Of a DNA stretch of 64,000 bases, positions 1 through 9,873 are shown one piece after another (the first letter of the stretch is position 1; each line of letters opens with the position of its first letter). The stretch is from Siphlonurus alternatus. Lineage: Eukaryota > Arthropoda > Insecta > Ephemeroptera > Siphlonuridae. The position numbers and the translations under genes were made by a program. A model generated the notes under the pieces. The model saw only the letters and a program-made list of their open reading frames with translations, was not told where the DNA came from and did no database searches. The DNA is taken from assembly GCA_949825025.1 (NCBI GenBank), contig OX463779.1:124001-188000 (forward strand), given 5' to 3'.

Positions 1-203
1 ATTTTCACTTTTTAGGGTTTTTATTTGTTTTTTTTTTAGCCGTTTTTTTGATAGCTAAAAAAAAAATTTTTTCATGTTTTTTTTCGCTGTTTTTAAGACG
101 TTTTAGCAAAAAAAATATATAAATTTTTTACGTTCTTTTGTTTTTAGCAATTTGAGATCCGATTTAGCAAAAAAAAATTTTCACTTTTTAGGGTTTTTAT
201 TTG

Positions 204-253
204 TTTTTTTTTTTTAGCCGTTTTTTTGATAGCTAAAAAAAATTTTTTTCATG
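204..253 (+). repeat. Monomer sub-block 1 (about 50 bp)
   Basis: First of three related sub-blocks in the reference monomer: T-run, AGC followed by CG, T-run, GATAGC, T then an A-run, then a T-run ending in CATG. The left TTTTTTTAGC and right GCTAAAAAAA are exact reverse complements, so this sub-block can form a short stem in its normal form. It is the sub-block converted to the long hairpin in 11 monomers elsewhere in the window. Boundaries are approximate because they fall in homopolymer runs. Confidence 0.65.
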
Positions 254-312
254 TTTTTTTTAGCTGTTTTTAAGACGTTTTAGCAAAAAAAATATATAAA
301 TTTTTTACGTTC
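254..312 (+). repeat. Monomer sub-block 2 (about 59 bp)
   Basis: Second related sub-block: T-run, AGC followed by TG, TTTTTAAGACG, TTTTAGC, A-run, TATATAAA, T-run, ACGTTC. It has the same order of T-run, AGC, core, AGC, A-run and AT spacer as sub-blocks 1 and 3. In many monomers the core reads TTATATAAGACG instead. Boundaries are approximate. Confidence 0.65.
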
Positions 313-375
313 TTTTTTTTTTAGCAATTTTAGATCCGATTAAGCAAAAAAAATTTTCACTTTTTAGGGTTTTTA
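313..375 (+). repeat. Monomer sub-block 3 (about 63-69 bp)
   Basis: Third related sub-block: T-run (often split by one G), AGC followed by AA, TTTTAGATCCGAT, T(T/A)AGC, A-run, TTTTCACTTTTTAGGG and a T-run. It is longer than the other two because it carries the AGGG box and its flanks. This box is the reverse complement of a plant-type telo-box. Its right edge runs into the T-run of the next monomer and cannot be placed exactly. Confidence 0.6.
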
Positions 376-396
376 TTTTTTTTTAGCCGTTTTTTT

Positions 397-413
397 GATA
401 GTTTAATTTTTTC
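397..413 (+). repeat. Shortened monomer, copy 1 (10-bp deletion)
   Basis: GATAGTTTAATTTTTTC stands where most monomers have GATAGCT, a long A-run and a T-run. The monomer is 166 bp instead of 176. The loss is close to one helical turn. Confidence 0.85.
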
Positions 414-2827
414 ATGTTTTTTTTAGCTGTTTTTAAGACGTTTTAGCAAAAAAAAAAAATATAAATTTTTTACGTACTTTTGTTTTTAGCAATTTAAGAT
501 CCGATTTAGCAAAAAAAAATTTTCACTTTTTAGGTTTTTTATTTGTTTTTTTTTTTTAGCCGTTTTTTTGATAGCTAAAAAAAAATTTTTTTCATGTTTT
601 TTTTAGCTGTTATATAAGACGTTTTAGCAAAAAAAAAAAATATTAATTTTTTACGTTCTTTTGTTTTTAGCAATTTTAGATGCGATTTAGCAAAAAAAAT
701 TTTTCACTTTTTAGGGTTTTTATTTGTTTTTTTTTTTTAGCCGTTTTTTTGATAGCTAAAAAAATTTTTTTTCATGTTTTTTTTAGCTGTTTTTAAGACG
801 TTTTAGCAAAAAAAAATATATATAAATTTTTTACGTTCTTTTTTTTTTAGCAGTTTTAGATCCGATTTAGCAAAAAAAATTTTTCACTTTTTAGGGTTTT
901 TATTTGTTTTTTTTTTAGCCGTTTTTTTGATAGCTAAAAAAAAATTTTTTTCATGTTTTTTTTTAGCTGTTATATAAGACGTTTTAGCAAAAAAAAAAAT
1001 ATTAATTTTTTACGTTCTTTTGTTTTTAGCAATTTTAGATGCGATTTAGCAAAAAAAATTTTTCACTTTTCAGGGTTTATATTTGTTTTTTTTTTAGCCG
1101 TTTTTTTGATAGCTAAAAAAAATTTTTTTCATGTTTTTTTTAGCTGTTTTTAAGACGTTTTAGCAAAAAAAAATATATAAATTTTTTACGTTCTTTTTTT
1201 TTTAGCAATTTTAGATCCGATTAAGCAAAAAAAATTTTCACTTTTTAGGGTTTTTATTTTTTTTTTTTTTTTAGCCGTTTTTTTGATAGCTAAAAAAAAA
1301 ATTTTTTCATGTTTTTTTTAGCTGTTTTTAAGACGTTTTAGCAAAAAAAAAAATATAAATTTTTTACGTACTTTTGTTTTTAGCAATTTTAGATCCGATT
1401 TAGCAAAAAAAAATTTCCACTTTTTAGGGTTTTTATTTGTTTTTTTTTTAGCCGTTTTTTTTATAGCTAAAAAAAAATTTTTTTCATGTTTTTTTTAGCT
1501 GTTATATAAGACGTTTTAGCAAAAAAAAAAATATTAATTTTTTACGTTCCTTTGTTTTTAGCAATTTTAGATGCGATTTAGCAAAAAAAAATTTTCACTT
1601 TTTAGGGTTTTTATTTGTTTTTTTTTTTAGCCGTTTTTTTATAGCTAAAAAAATTTTTTTCATTTTTTTTAGCTGTTATATAAGACGTTTTAGCAAAAAA
1701 AAATATATAAATTTTTTACGTTCTTTTGTTTTTAGCAATTTTAGATGCGATTTAGCAAAAAAAAATTTTCACTTTTTAGGGTTTTTATTTGTTTTTTTTT
1801 TAGCCGTTTTCTTGATAGCTAAAAAAATTTTTTTTCATGTTTTTTTTAGCTGTTTTTAAGACGTTTTAGCAAAAAAAAAAAATATATAAATTTTTTACGT
1901 TCTTTTTTTTTTAGCAATTTTAGATCCGATTTAGCAAAAAATTTTTTTCACTTTTTAGGGTTTTTATTTGTTTTTTTTTTTAGCCGTTTTTTTGATAGCT
2001 AAAAAAAAAATTTTTTTATGTTTTTTTTAGCTGTTATATAAGACGTTTTAGCAAAAAAAAAAATATTAATTTTTTACGTTCCTTTGTTTTTAGCAATTTT
2101 ATATGCGATTTAGCAAAAAAAAATTTTCACTTTTTAGGGTTTTTATTTGTTGTTTTTTTTAGCCGTTTTTTTATAGCTAAAAAAAAATTTTTTCATTTTT
2201 TTTAGCTGTTATATAAGACGTTTTAGCAAAAAAAAAAAATATTAATTTTTTACGTTCCTTTGTTTTTAGCAATTTTAGATGCGATTTAGCAAAAAAAAAT
2301 TTTCACTTTTTAGGGTTTTTATTTGTTTTTTTTTTAGCCGTTTTTTTGATAGCTAAAAAAATTTTTTTTCATGTTTTTTTTAGCTGTTTTTAAGACGTTT
2401 TAGCAAAAAAAAATATATAAATTTTTTACGTTCTTTTTTTTTTAGCAATTTTAGATCCGATTTAGCAAAAAAAATTTTTCACTTTTTAGGGTTTTTATTT
2501 GTTTTTTTTTTAGCCGTTTTTTTGATAGCTAAAAAAAAATTTTTTCATGTTTTTTTTAGCTGTTTTTAAGACGTTTTAGCAAAAAAAAATATATAAATTT
2601 TTTACGTTCTTTTTTTTTTAGCAATTTTAGATCCGATTTAGCAAAAAAAATTTTTCACTTTTTTGGGTTTTTATTTGTTTTTTTTTTTAGCCGTTTTTTT
2701 GATAGCTAAAAAAAAATTTTTTCATGTTTTTTTTAGCTGTTTTTAAGACGTTTTAGCAAAAAAAAAATATATAAATTTTTTACGTTCTTTTTTTTTTAGC
2801 AATTTAAGATCCGATTTTGCAAAAAAA

Positions 2828-4050
2828 ATTTTCACTTTTTAGGGTTTTTATTTGTTTTTTTTTTAGCCGTTTTTTTGATAGCTAAAAAAAAAATTTTTTC
2901 ATGTTTTTTTTCGCTGTTTTTAAGACGTTTTAGCAAAAAAAATATATAAATTTTTTACGTTCTTTTGTTTTTAGCAATTTGAGATCCGATTTAGCAAAAA
3001 AAAATTTTCACTTTTTAGGGTTTTTATTTGTTTTTTTTTTTTAGCCGTTTTTTTGATAGCTAAAAAAAATTTTTTTCATGTTTTTTTTAGCTGTTTTTAA
3101 GACGTTTTAGCAAAAAAAATATATAAATTTTTTACGTTCTTTTTTTTTTAGCAATTTTAGATCCGATTAAGCAAAAAAAATTTTCACTTTTTAGGGTTTT
3201 TATTTTTTTTTAGCCGTTTTTTTGATAGTTTAATTTTTTCATGTTTTTTTTAGCTGTTTTTAAGACGTTTTAGCAAAAAAAAAAAATATAAATTTTTTAC
3301 GTACTTTTGTTTTTAGCAATTTAAGATCCGATTTAGCAAAAAAAAATTTTCACTTTTTAGGTTTTTTATTTGTTTTTTTTTTTTAGCCGTTTTTTTGATA
3401 GCTAAAAAAAAATTTTTTTCATGTTTTTTTTAGCTGTTATATAAGACGTTTTAGCAAAAAAAAAAAATATTAATTTTTTACGTTCTTTTGTTTTTAGCAA
3501 TTTTAGATGCGATTTAGCAAAAAAAATTTTTCACTTTTTAGGGTTTTTATTTGTTTTTTTTTTTTAGCCGTTTTTTTGATAGCTAAAAAAATTTTTTTTC
3601 ATGTTTTTTTTAGCTGTTTTTAAGACGTTTTAGCAAAAAAAAATATATATAAATTTTTTACGTTCTTTTTTTTTTAGCAGTTTTAGATCCGATTTAGCAA
3701 AAAAAATTTTCACTTTTTAGGGTTTTTATTTGTTTTTTTTTTTTAGCCGTTTTTTTGATAGCTAAAAAAAAAATTTTTTCATGTTTTTTTTTAGCTGTTA
3801 TATAAGACGTTTTAGCAAAAAAAAAAATATTAATTTTTTACGTTCTTTTGTTTTTAGCAATTTTAGATGCGATTTAGCAAAAAAAATTTTTCACTTTTCA
3901 GGGTTTATATTTGTTTTTTTTTTAGCCGTTTTTTTGATAGCTAAAAAAAATTTTTTTCATGTTTTTTTTAGCTGTTTTTAAGACGTTTTAGCAAAAAAAA
4001 ATATATAAATTTTTTACGTTCTTTTTTTTTTAGCAATTTTAGATCCGATT
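2828..4050 (+). repeat. Left-mosaic block, copy 2
   Basis: Second copy of the segment at 1-1,225, with the same monomer order and the same shortened monomer (3,224). The match ends near 4,050, where this copy continues with GATTTAGC while copies 1 and 3 continue with GATTAAGC. That marks a recombination junction between satellite blocks. From about 2,560 onward it also matches the region from about 7,340 at an offset of 4,780 bp, sharing a private TTTTTTGGG change near 2,661 and 7,441. Confidence 0.78.
3224..3240 (+). repeat. Shortened monomer, copy 2
   Basis: Same GATAGTTTAA form, 2,827 bp after copy 1 and in the same monomer order. Confidence 0.85.
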
Positions 4051-7000
4051 TAGCAAAAAATTTTTTTCACTTTTTAGGGTTTTTATTTGTTTTTTTTTTT
4101 AGCCGTTTTTTTGATAGCTAAAAAAAAAATTTTTTTATGTTTTTTTTAGCTGTTTTTAAGACGTTTTAGCAAAAAAAAAATATATAAATTTTTTACGTTC
4201 TTTTTTTTTTAGCAATTTTAGATCCGATTTTGCAAAAAAAATTTTCACTTTTTAGGGTTTTTATTTTTTTTTTTTTAGCCGTTTTTTTGATAGCTAAAAA
4301 AAAAATTTTTTCATGTTTTTTTTAGCTGTTTTTAAGACGTTTTAGCAAAAAAAAAAATATAAATTTTTTACGTTCTTTTGTTTTTAGCAATTTGAGATCC
4401 GATTTAGCAAAAAAAAATTTTCACTTTTTAGGGTTTTTATTTGTTTTTTTTTTTTAGCCGTTTTTTTGATAGCTAAAAAAAATTTTTTTCATGTTTTTTT
4501 TAGCTGTTTTTAAGACGTTTTAGCAAAAAAAATATATAAATTTTTTACGTTCTTTTTTTTTTAGCAATTTTAGATCCGATTAAGCAAAAAAAATTTTCAC
4601 TTTTTAGGGTTTTTATTTTTTTTTTAGCCGTTTTTTTGATAGTTAAATTTTTTCATGTTTTTTTTAGCTGTTTTTAAGACGTTTTAGCAAAAAAAAAAAA
4701 TATAAATTTTTTACGTACTTTTGTTTTTAGCAATTTTAGATGCGATTTAGCAAAAAAAAATTTTCACTTTTTAGGGTTTTTATTTGTTTTTTTTTTAGCC
4801 GTTTTTTTATAGCTAAAAAAAAATTTTTTTCATTTTTTTTAGCTGTTATATAAGACGTTTTAGCAAAAAAAAATATATAAATTTTTTACGTTCTTTTGTT
4901 TTTAGCAATTTTAGATGCGATTTAGCAAAAAAAAATTTTCACTTTTTAGGGTTTTTATTTGTTTTTTTTTTAGCCGTTTTTTTGATAGCTAAAAAAATTT
5001 TTTTTCATGTTTTTTTTAGCTGTTTTTAAGACGTTTTAGCAAAAAAAAAAATATATAAATTTTTTACGTTCTTTTTTTTTTAGCAATTTTAGATCCGATT
5101 TAGCAAAAAAATTTTTTCACTTTTTAGGGTTTTTATTTGTTTTTTTTTTAGCCGTTTTTTTGATAGCTAAAAAAAAAATTTTTTTATGTTTTTTTTAGCT
5201 GTTATATAAGACGTTTTAGCAAAAAAAAAAAATATTAATTTTTTACGTTCTTTTGTTTTTAGCAATTTTAGATGCGATTTAGCAAAAAAAAATTTTCACT
5301 TTTCAGGGTTTTTATTTGTTTTTTTTTTTTAGCCGTTTTTTTGATAGCTAAAAAAAATTTTTTTCATGTTTTTTTAGCTGTTTTTAAGACGTTTTAGCAA
5401 AAAAAAAAATATATAAATTTTTTACGTTCTTTTTTTTTTAGCAATTTTAGATCCGATTAAGCAAAAAAAATTTTCACTTTTTAGGGTTTTTATTTTTTTT
5501 TTTTTTTAGCCGTTTTTTTGATAGCTAAAAAAAAATTTTTTTCATGTTTTTTTTAGCTGTTTTTAAGACGTTTTAGCAAAAAAAAAAATATAAATTTTTT
5601 ACGTACTTTTGTTTTTAGCAATTTTAGATCCGATTTAGCAAAAAAAAATTTCCACTTTTTAGGGTTTTTATTTGTTTTTTTTTTAGCCGTTTTTTTATAG
5701 CTAAAAAAAAAATTTTTTCATGTTTTTTTTAGCTGTTATATAAGACGTTTTTGCAAAAAAAAAATATTAATTTTTTACGTTTCTTTGTTTTTAGCAATTT
5801 TATATGCGATTTAGCAAAAAAAAATTTTCACTTTTTAGGGTTTTTATTTGTTTTTTTTTTTAGCCGTTTTTTTATAGCTAACAAAAAATTTTTTCATTTT
5901 TTTTAGCTGTTATATAAGACGTTTTAGCAAAAAAAAAAAATATTAATTTTTTACGTTCCTTTGTTTTTAGCAATTTTAGATGCGATTTAGCAAAAAAAAA
6001 TTTTCACTTTTTAGGGTTTTTATTTGGTTTTTTTTTTTTAGCCGTTTTTTTGATAGCTAAAAAAATTTTTTTTCATGTTTTTTTTAGCTGTTTTTAAGAC
6101 GTTTTAGCAAAAAAAAAATATAAATTTTTTACGTTCTTTTGTTTTAAGGAATTTGAGATCCGATTTAGCAAAAAAAAATTTTCACTTTTTAGGGTTTTTA
6201 TTTGTTTTTTTTTTTTAGCCGTTTTTTTGATAGCTAAAAAAATTTTTTTTCATGTTTTTTTTAGCTGTTTTTAAGACGTTTTAGCAAAAAAAAATATATA
6301 AATTTTTTACGTTCTTTTTTTTTTAGCAATTTTAGATCCGATTTAGCAAAAAAAATTTTTCAGTTTTTAGGGTTTTTATTTGTTTTTTTTTTAGCCGTTT
6401 TTTTTAAAGCTAAAAAAAAAATTTTTTCATGTTTTTTTTAGCTGTTATATAAGACGTTTTAGCAAAAAAAAAAAATATTAATTTTTTACGTTCTTTTGTT
6501 TTTAGCAATTTTAGATGCGATTTAGCAAAAAAAAATTTTCACTTTTTAGGGTTTTTATTTGTTTTTTTTTTTAGCCGTTTTTTTGATAGCTAAAAAAAAT
6601 TTTTTTCATGTTTTTTTTAGCTGTTTTTAAGACGTTTTAGCAAAAAAAAAATATATAAAATTTTTACGTTCTTTTTTTTTTTAGCAATTTTAGATCCGAT
6701 TAAGCAAAAAAAATTTTCACTTTTTCGGATTTTTATTTTTTTTTTTAGCCGTTTTTTTGATAGCTAAAAAAAAATTTTTTCATGTTTTTTTTAGCTGTTT
6801 TTAAGACGTTTTACAGCAAAAAAAAAAAATATAAATTTTTTACGTACTTTTGTTTTTAGCAATTTTAGATCCGATTTAGCAAAAAAAAATTTCCACTTTT
6901 TAGGGTTTTTATTTGTTTTTTTGTTAGCCGTTTTTTTTATAGATAAAAAAAAAATTTTTTTCATGTTTTTTTTAGCTGTTATATAAGACGTTTTAGCAAA

Positions 7001-7283
7001 AAAAAAAATATTAATTTTTTACGTTCCTTTGTTTTTAGCAATTTTATATGCGATTTAGCAAAAAAAAATTTTCACTTTTTAGGGTTTTTATTTGTTTTTT
7101 TTTTTAGCCGTTTTTTTATAGCTAAAAAAAATTTTTTCATTTTTTTTAGCTGTTATATAAGACGTTTTAGCAAAAAAAAAAAATATTAATTTTTTACGTT
7201 CCTTTGTTTTTAGCAATTTTAGATGCGATTTAGCAAAAAAAAATTTTCACTTTTTAGGGTTTTTATTTGTTTTTTTTTTTTAG
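4051..7283 (+). repeat. Satellite monomers between mosaic copies
   Basis: About 18 monomers with no gene or foreign sequence. They are built of blocks headed by the ACGTAC variant (near 4,710, 5,599 and 6,840). A relative of the shortened monomer lies at 4,638-4,653 (GATAGTTAAA). A private two-base insertion gives TTTTACAGC near 6,811 instead of TTTTAGC, and a private TTTTTCGGA replaces the AGGG box near 6,725. The segment ends at the first hairpin monomer. Confidence 0.75.
4638..4653 (+). repeat. Shortened monomer, related form
   Basis: GATAGTTAAATTTTTT, one T fewer and one A more than the other shortened monomers. Its flanks resemble those of copies 1 and 2, so it is probably a diverged copy rather than a separate deletion. 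Confidence 0.75.
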
Positions 7284-7319
7284 AATTTTTTTAGCTATCA
7301 AAAGATAGCTAAAAAAATT
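7284..7319. repeat. Hairpin monomer 1
   Basis: Perfect inverted repeat: left arm AATTTTTTTAGCTATC, loop AAAA, right arm GATAGCTAAAAAAATT. It replaces the normal AGCCG plus T-run of sub-block 1. The right arm is the ordinary monomer sequence; the left arm is its inverted copy. Confidence 0.93.
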
Positions 7320-7608
7320 TTTTTTCATGTTTTTTTTAGCTGTTTTTAAGACGTTTTAGCAAAAAAAAATATATAAATTTTTTACGTTCTTTTTTTTTTA
7401 GCAATTTTAGATCCGATTTAGCAAAAAAAATTTTTCACTTTTTTGGGTTTTTATTTGTTTTTTTTTTTAGCCGTTTTTTTGATAGCTAAAAAAAAATTTT
7501 TTCATGTTTTTTTTAGCTGTTTTTAAGACGTTTTAGCAAAAAAAAAATATATAAATTTTTTACGTTCTTTTTTTTTTAGCAATTTAAGATCCGATTTTGC
7601 AAAAAAAA

Positions 7609-9655
7609 TTTTCACTTTTTAGGGTTTTTATTTGTTTTTTTTTTAGCCGTTTTTTTGATAGCTAAAAAAAAAATTTTTTCATGTTTTTTTTCGCTGTTTT
7701 TAAGACGTTTTAGCAAAAAAAAATATATAAATTTTTTACGTTCTTTTGTTTTTAGCAATTTGAGATCCGATTTAGCAAAAAAAAATTTTCACTTTTTAGG
7801 GTTTTTATTTGTTTTTTTTTTTAGCCGTTTTTTTGATAGCTAAAAAAAATTTTTTTCATGTTTTTTTTAGCTGTTTTTAAGACGTTTTAGCAAAAAAAAT
7901 ATATAAATTTTTTACGTTCTTTTTTTTTTAGCAATTTTAGATCCGATTAAGCAAAAAAAATTTTCACTTTTTAGGGTTTTTATTTTTTTTTAGCCGTTTT
8001 TTTGATAGTTTAATTTTTTCATGTTTTTTTTAGCTGTTTTTAAGACGTTTTAGCAAAAAAAAAAAATATAAATTTTTTACGTACTTTTGTTTTTAGCAAT
8101 TTAAGATCCGATTTAGCAAAAAAAAATTTTCACTTTTTAGGTTTTTTATTTGTTTTTTTTTTTAGCCGTTTTTTTGATAGCTAAAAAAAAAATTTTTTCA
8201 TGTTTTTTTTAGCTGTTATATAAGACGTTTTAGCAAAAAAAAAAAATATTAATTTTTTACGTTCTTTTGTTTTTAGCAATTTTAGATGCGATTTAGCAAA
8301 AAAAATTTTTCACTTTTTAGGGTTTTTATTTGTTTTTTTTTTTAGCCGTTTTTTTGATAGCTAAAAAAATTTTTTTTCATGTTTTTTTTTAGCTGTTTTT
8401 AAGACGTTTTAGCAAAAAAAAAAAATATATAAATTTTTTACGTTCTTTTTTTTTTAGCAGTTTTAGATCCGATTTAGCAAAAAAAATTTTTCACTTTTTA
8501 GGGTTTTTATTTGTTTTTTTTTTAGCCGTTTTTTTGATAGCTAAAAAAAAAATTTTTTCATGTTTTTTTTTAGCTGTTATATAAGACGTTTTAGCAAAAA
8601 AAAAAATATTAATTTTTTACGTTCTTTTGTTTTTAGCAATTTTAGATGCGATTTAGCAAAAAAAATTTTTCACTTTTCAGGGTTTATATTTGTTTTTTTT
8701 TTAGCCGTTTTTTTGATAGCTAAAAAAAATTTTTTTCATGTTTTTTTTAGCTGTTTTTAAGACGTTTTAGCATAAAAAAAATATATAAATTTTTTACGTT
8801 CTTTTTTTTTTAGCAATTTTAGATCCGATTAAGCAAAAAAAATTTTCACTTTTTAGGGTTTTTATTTTTTTTTTTTTTTTAGCCGTTTTTTTGATAGCTA
8901 AAAAAAAAATTTTTTCATGTTTTTTTTAGCTGTTTTTAAGACGTTTTAGCAAAAAAAAAAATATAAATTTTTTACGTACTTTTGTTTTTAGCAATTTTAG
9001 ATCCGATTTAGCAAAAAAAAATTTCCACTTTTTAGGGTTTTTATTTGTTTTTTTTTTAGCCGTTTTTTTTATAGCTAAAAAAAAATTTTTTTCATGTTTT
9101 TTTTAGCTGTTATATAAGACGTTTTAGCAAAAAAAAAAATATTAATTTTTTACGTTCCTTTGTTTTTAGCAATTTTAGATGCGATTTAGCAAAAAAAAAT
9201 TTTCACTTTTTAGGGTTTTTATTTGTTTTTTTTTTTTAGCCGTTTTTTTATAGCTAAAAAAAAATTTTTTTCATTTTTTTTAGCTGTTATATAAGACGTT
9301 TTAGCAAAAAAAAATATATAAATTTTTTACGTTCTTTTGTTTTTAGCAATTTTAGATGCGATTTAGCAAAAAAAAATTTTCACTTTTTAGGGTTTTTATT
9401 TGTTTTTTTTTTTTTAGCCGTTTTTTTGATAGCTAAAAAAATTTTTTTTCATGTTTTTTTAGCTGTTTTTAAGACGTTTTAGCAAAAAAAAAAAATATAT
9501 AAATTTTTTACGTTCTTTTTTTTTTAGCAATTTTAGATCCGATTTAGCAAAAAAATTTTTTCACTTTTTAGGGTTTTTATTTGTTTTTTTTTTTAGCCGT
9601 TTTTTTGATAGCTAAAAAAAAAATTTTTTTATGTTTTTTTTAGCTGTTATATAAG
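7609..9655 (+). repeat. Left-mosaic block, copy 3
   Basis: Matches 1-2,045 at an offset of about 7,607 bp, including the TCGCTG monomer, the shortened monomer at 8,004 and the AGGGTTTATATTTG monomer near 8,680. It diverges near 9,655, where this copy continues with TATATAAA and an AGCAGTTTT monomer while copy 1 continues with TATTAATT. It runs into the second block family that begins near 9,030. Confidence 0.78.
8004..8020 (+). repeat. Shortened monomer, copy 3
   Basis: Same form as at 397, 4,780 bp after copy 2. Confidence 0.85.
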
Positions 9656-9873
9656 ACGTTTTAGCAAAAAAAAAAATATATAAATTTTTTACGTTCTTTT
9701 TTTTTTAGCAGTTTTAGATCCGATTTAGCAAAAAAAATTTTTCACTTTTTAGGGTTTTTATTTTTTTTTTTTTTTAGCCGTTTTTTTGATAGCTAAAAAA
9801 AAAATTTTTTCATGTTTTTTTTAGCTGTTTTTAAGACGTTTTAGCAAAAAAAAAAATATAAATTTTTTACGTA
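8078..9873 (+). repeat. Two consecutive five-monomer higher-order blocks
   Basis: The palindrome TACGTA (in TACGTAC) occurs at 8,078, 8,973 and 9,868, exactly 895 bp apart each time. In the block from 8,973 the monomer order is: ACGTAC with TCCAC; ACGTTCC with TTATATAAG; CATTTTTTTT with TTATATAAG; GATAGCT with TTTTTAAG and GATCCG; and TTTTATG with TTATATAAG. Other TACGTA intervals in the window correspond to three to eight monomers. This five-monomer block appears to be the basic intermediate unit from which the larger repeats were assembled. Confidence 0.7.

Larger units (their letters stand above)
178..353 (+). repeat. Reference satellite monomer (176 bp)
   Basis: A representative unit. 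In order it holds TTTTCAC, the AGGG box, a T-run, AGCCG, a T-run, GATAGCT, an A-run, a T-run, CATG, a T-run, AGCTG, TTTTTAAGACG, TTTTAGC, an A-run, TATATAAA, TTTTTTACGTTC, a T-run, AGCAATTTTAGATCCGAT, TAAGC and an A-run. The G/C bases sit almost only in these short islands; the tracts between them vary by one to several bases from copy to copy. Four CpG sites are present (in AGCCG, AGACG, TACGT and TCCG). The commonest form has TTTAGC rather than the TTAAGC seen near the end of this copy. The choice of start point is arbitrary. Confidence 0.9.
1..1225 (+). repeat. Left-mosaic block, copy 1
   Basis: This segment matches 2,828-4,050 at an offset of about 2,827 bp and 7,609 onward at about 7,607 bp. 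Shared markers are the TCGCTG variant near 89, the shortened GATAGTTTAA monomer at 397, the ACGTAC variant at 471 and the AGGGTTTATATTTG variant near 1,072. Relative to 7,609 the match continues past this segment to about 2,045. Only satellite monomers are present. Edges are good to about 50 bp. Confidence 0.8.

Noticed and set aside
178..200. Interstitial telomere repeat (TTTAGGG)
   Set aside because: Only one heptamer-like box occurs per 176 bp and it is never in tandem. It is noted as a telo-box only.
178..353. Assignment to a named plant or animal centromere satellite
   Set aside because: Length is similar to several known families (170-180 bp), but I do not recognise this sequence as any of them, and length alone is not evidence.
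953..1153. Recurring short open frames of 62-75 codons (e.g. 953-1153, 3781-3981, 8560-8760, 32035-32235, 60982-61182)
   Set aside because: They read through T- and A-runs as Phe/Lys/Leu-rich strings and span about one monomer plus a little. The monomer is not a multiple of three bases and one- or two-base tract changes open or close them. Their recurrence reflects higher-order repeat copies, not selection on a protein.
7284..7319. Rho-independent terminator (hairpin followed by a T-run)
   Set aside because: The stem is AT-rich with no GC-rich core, there is no gene to terminate, and the element is part of a tandem satellite.
7284..7319. Terminal inverted repeat of a small DNA transposon
   Set aside because: The arms are only 4 nt apart, the left arm is a copy of adjacent monomer sequence, and there is no target-site duplication or internal sequence.
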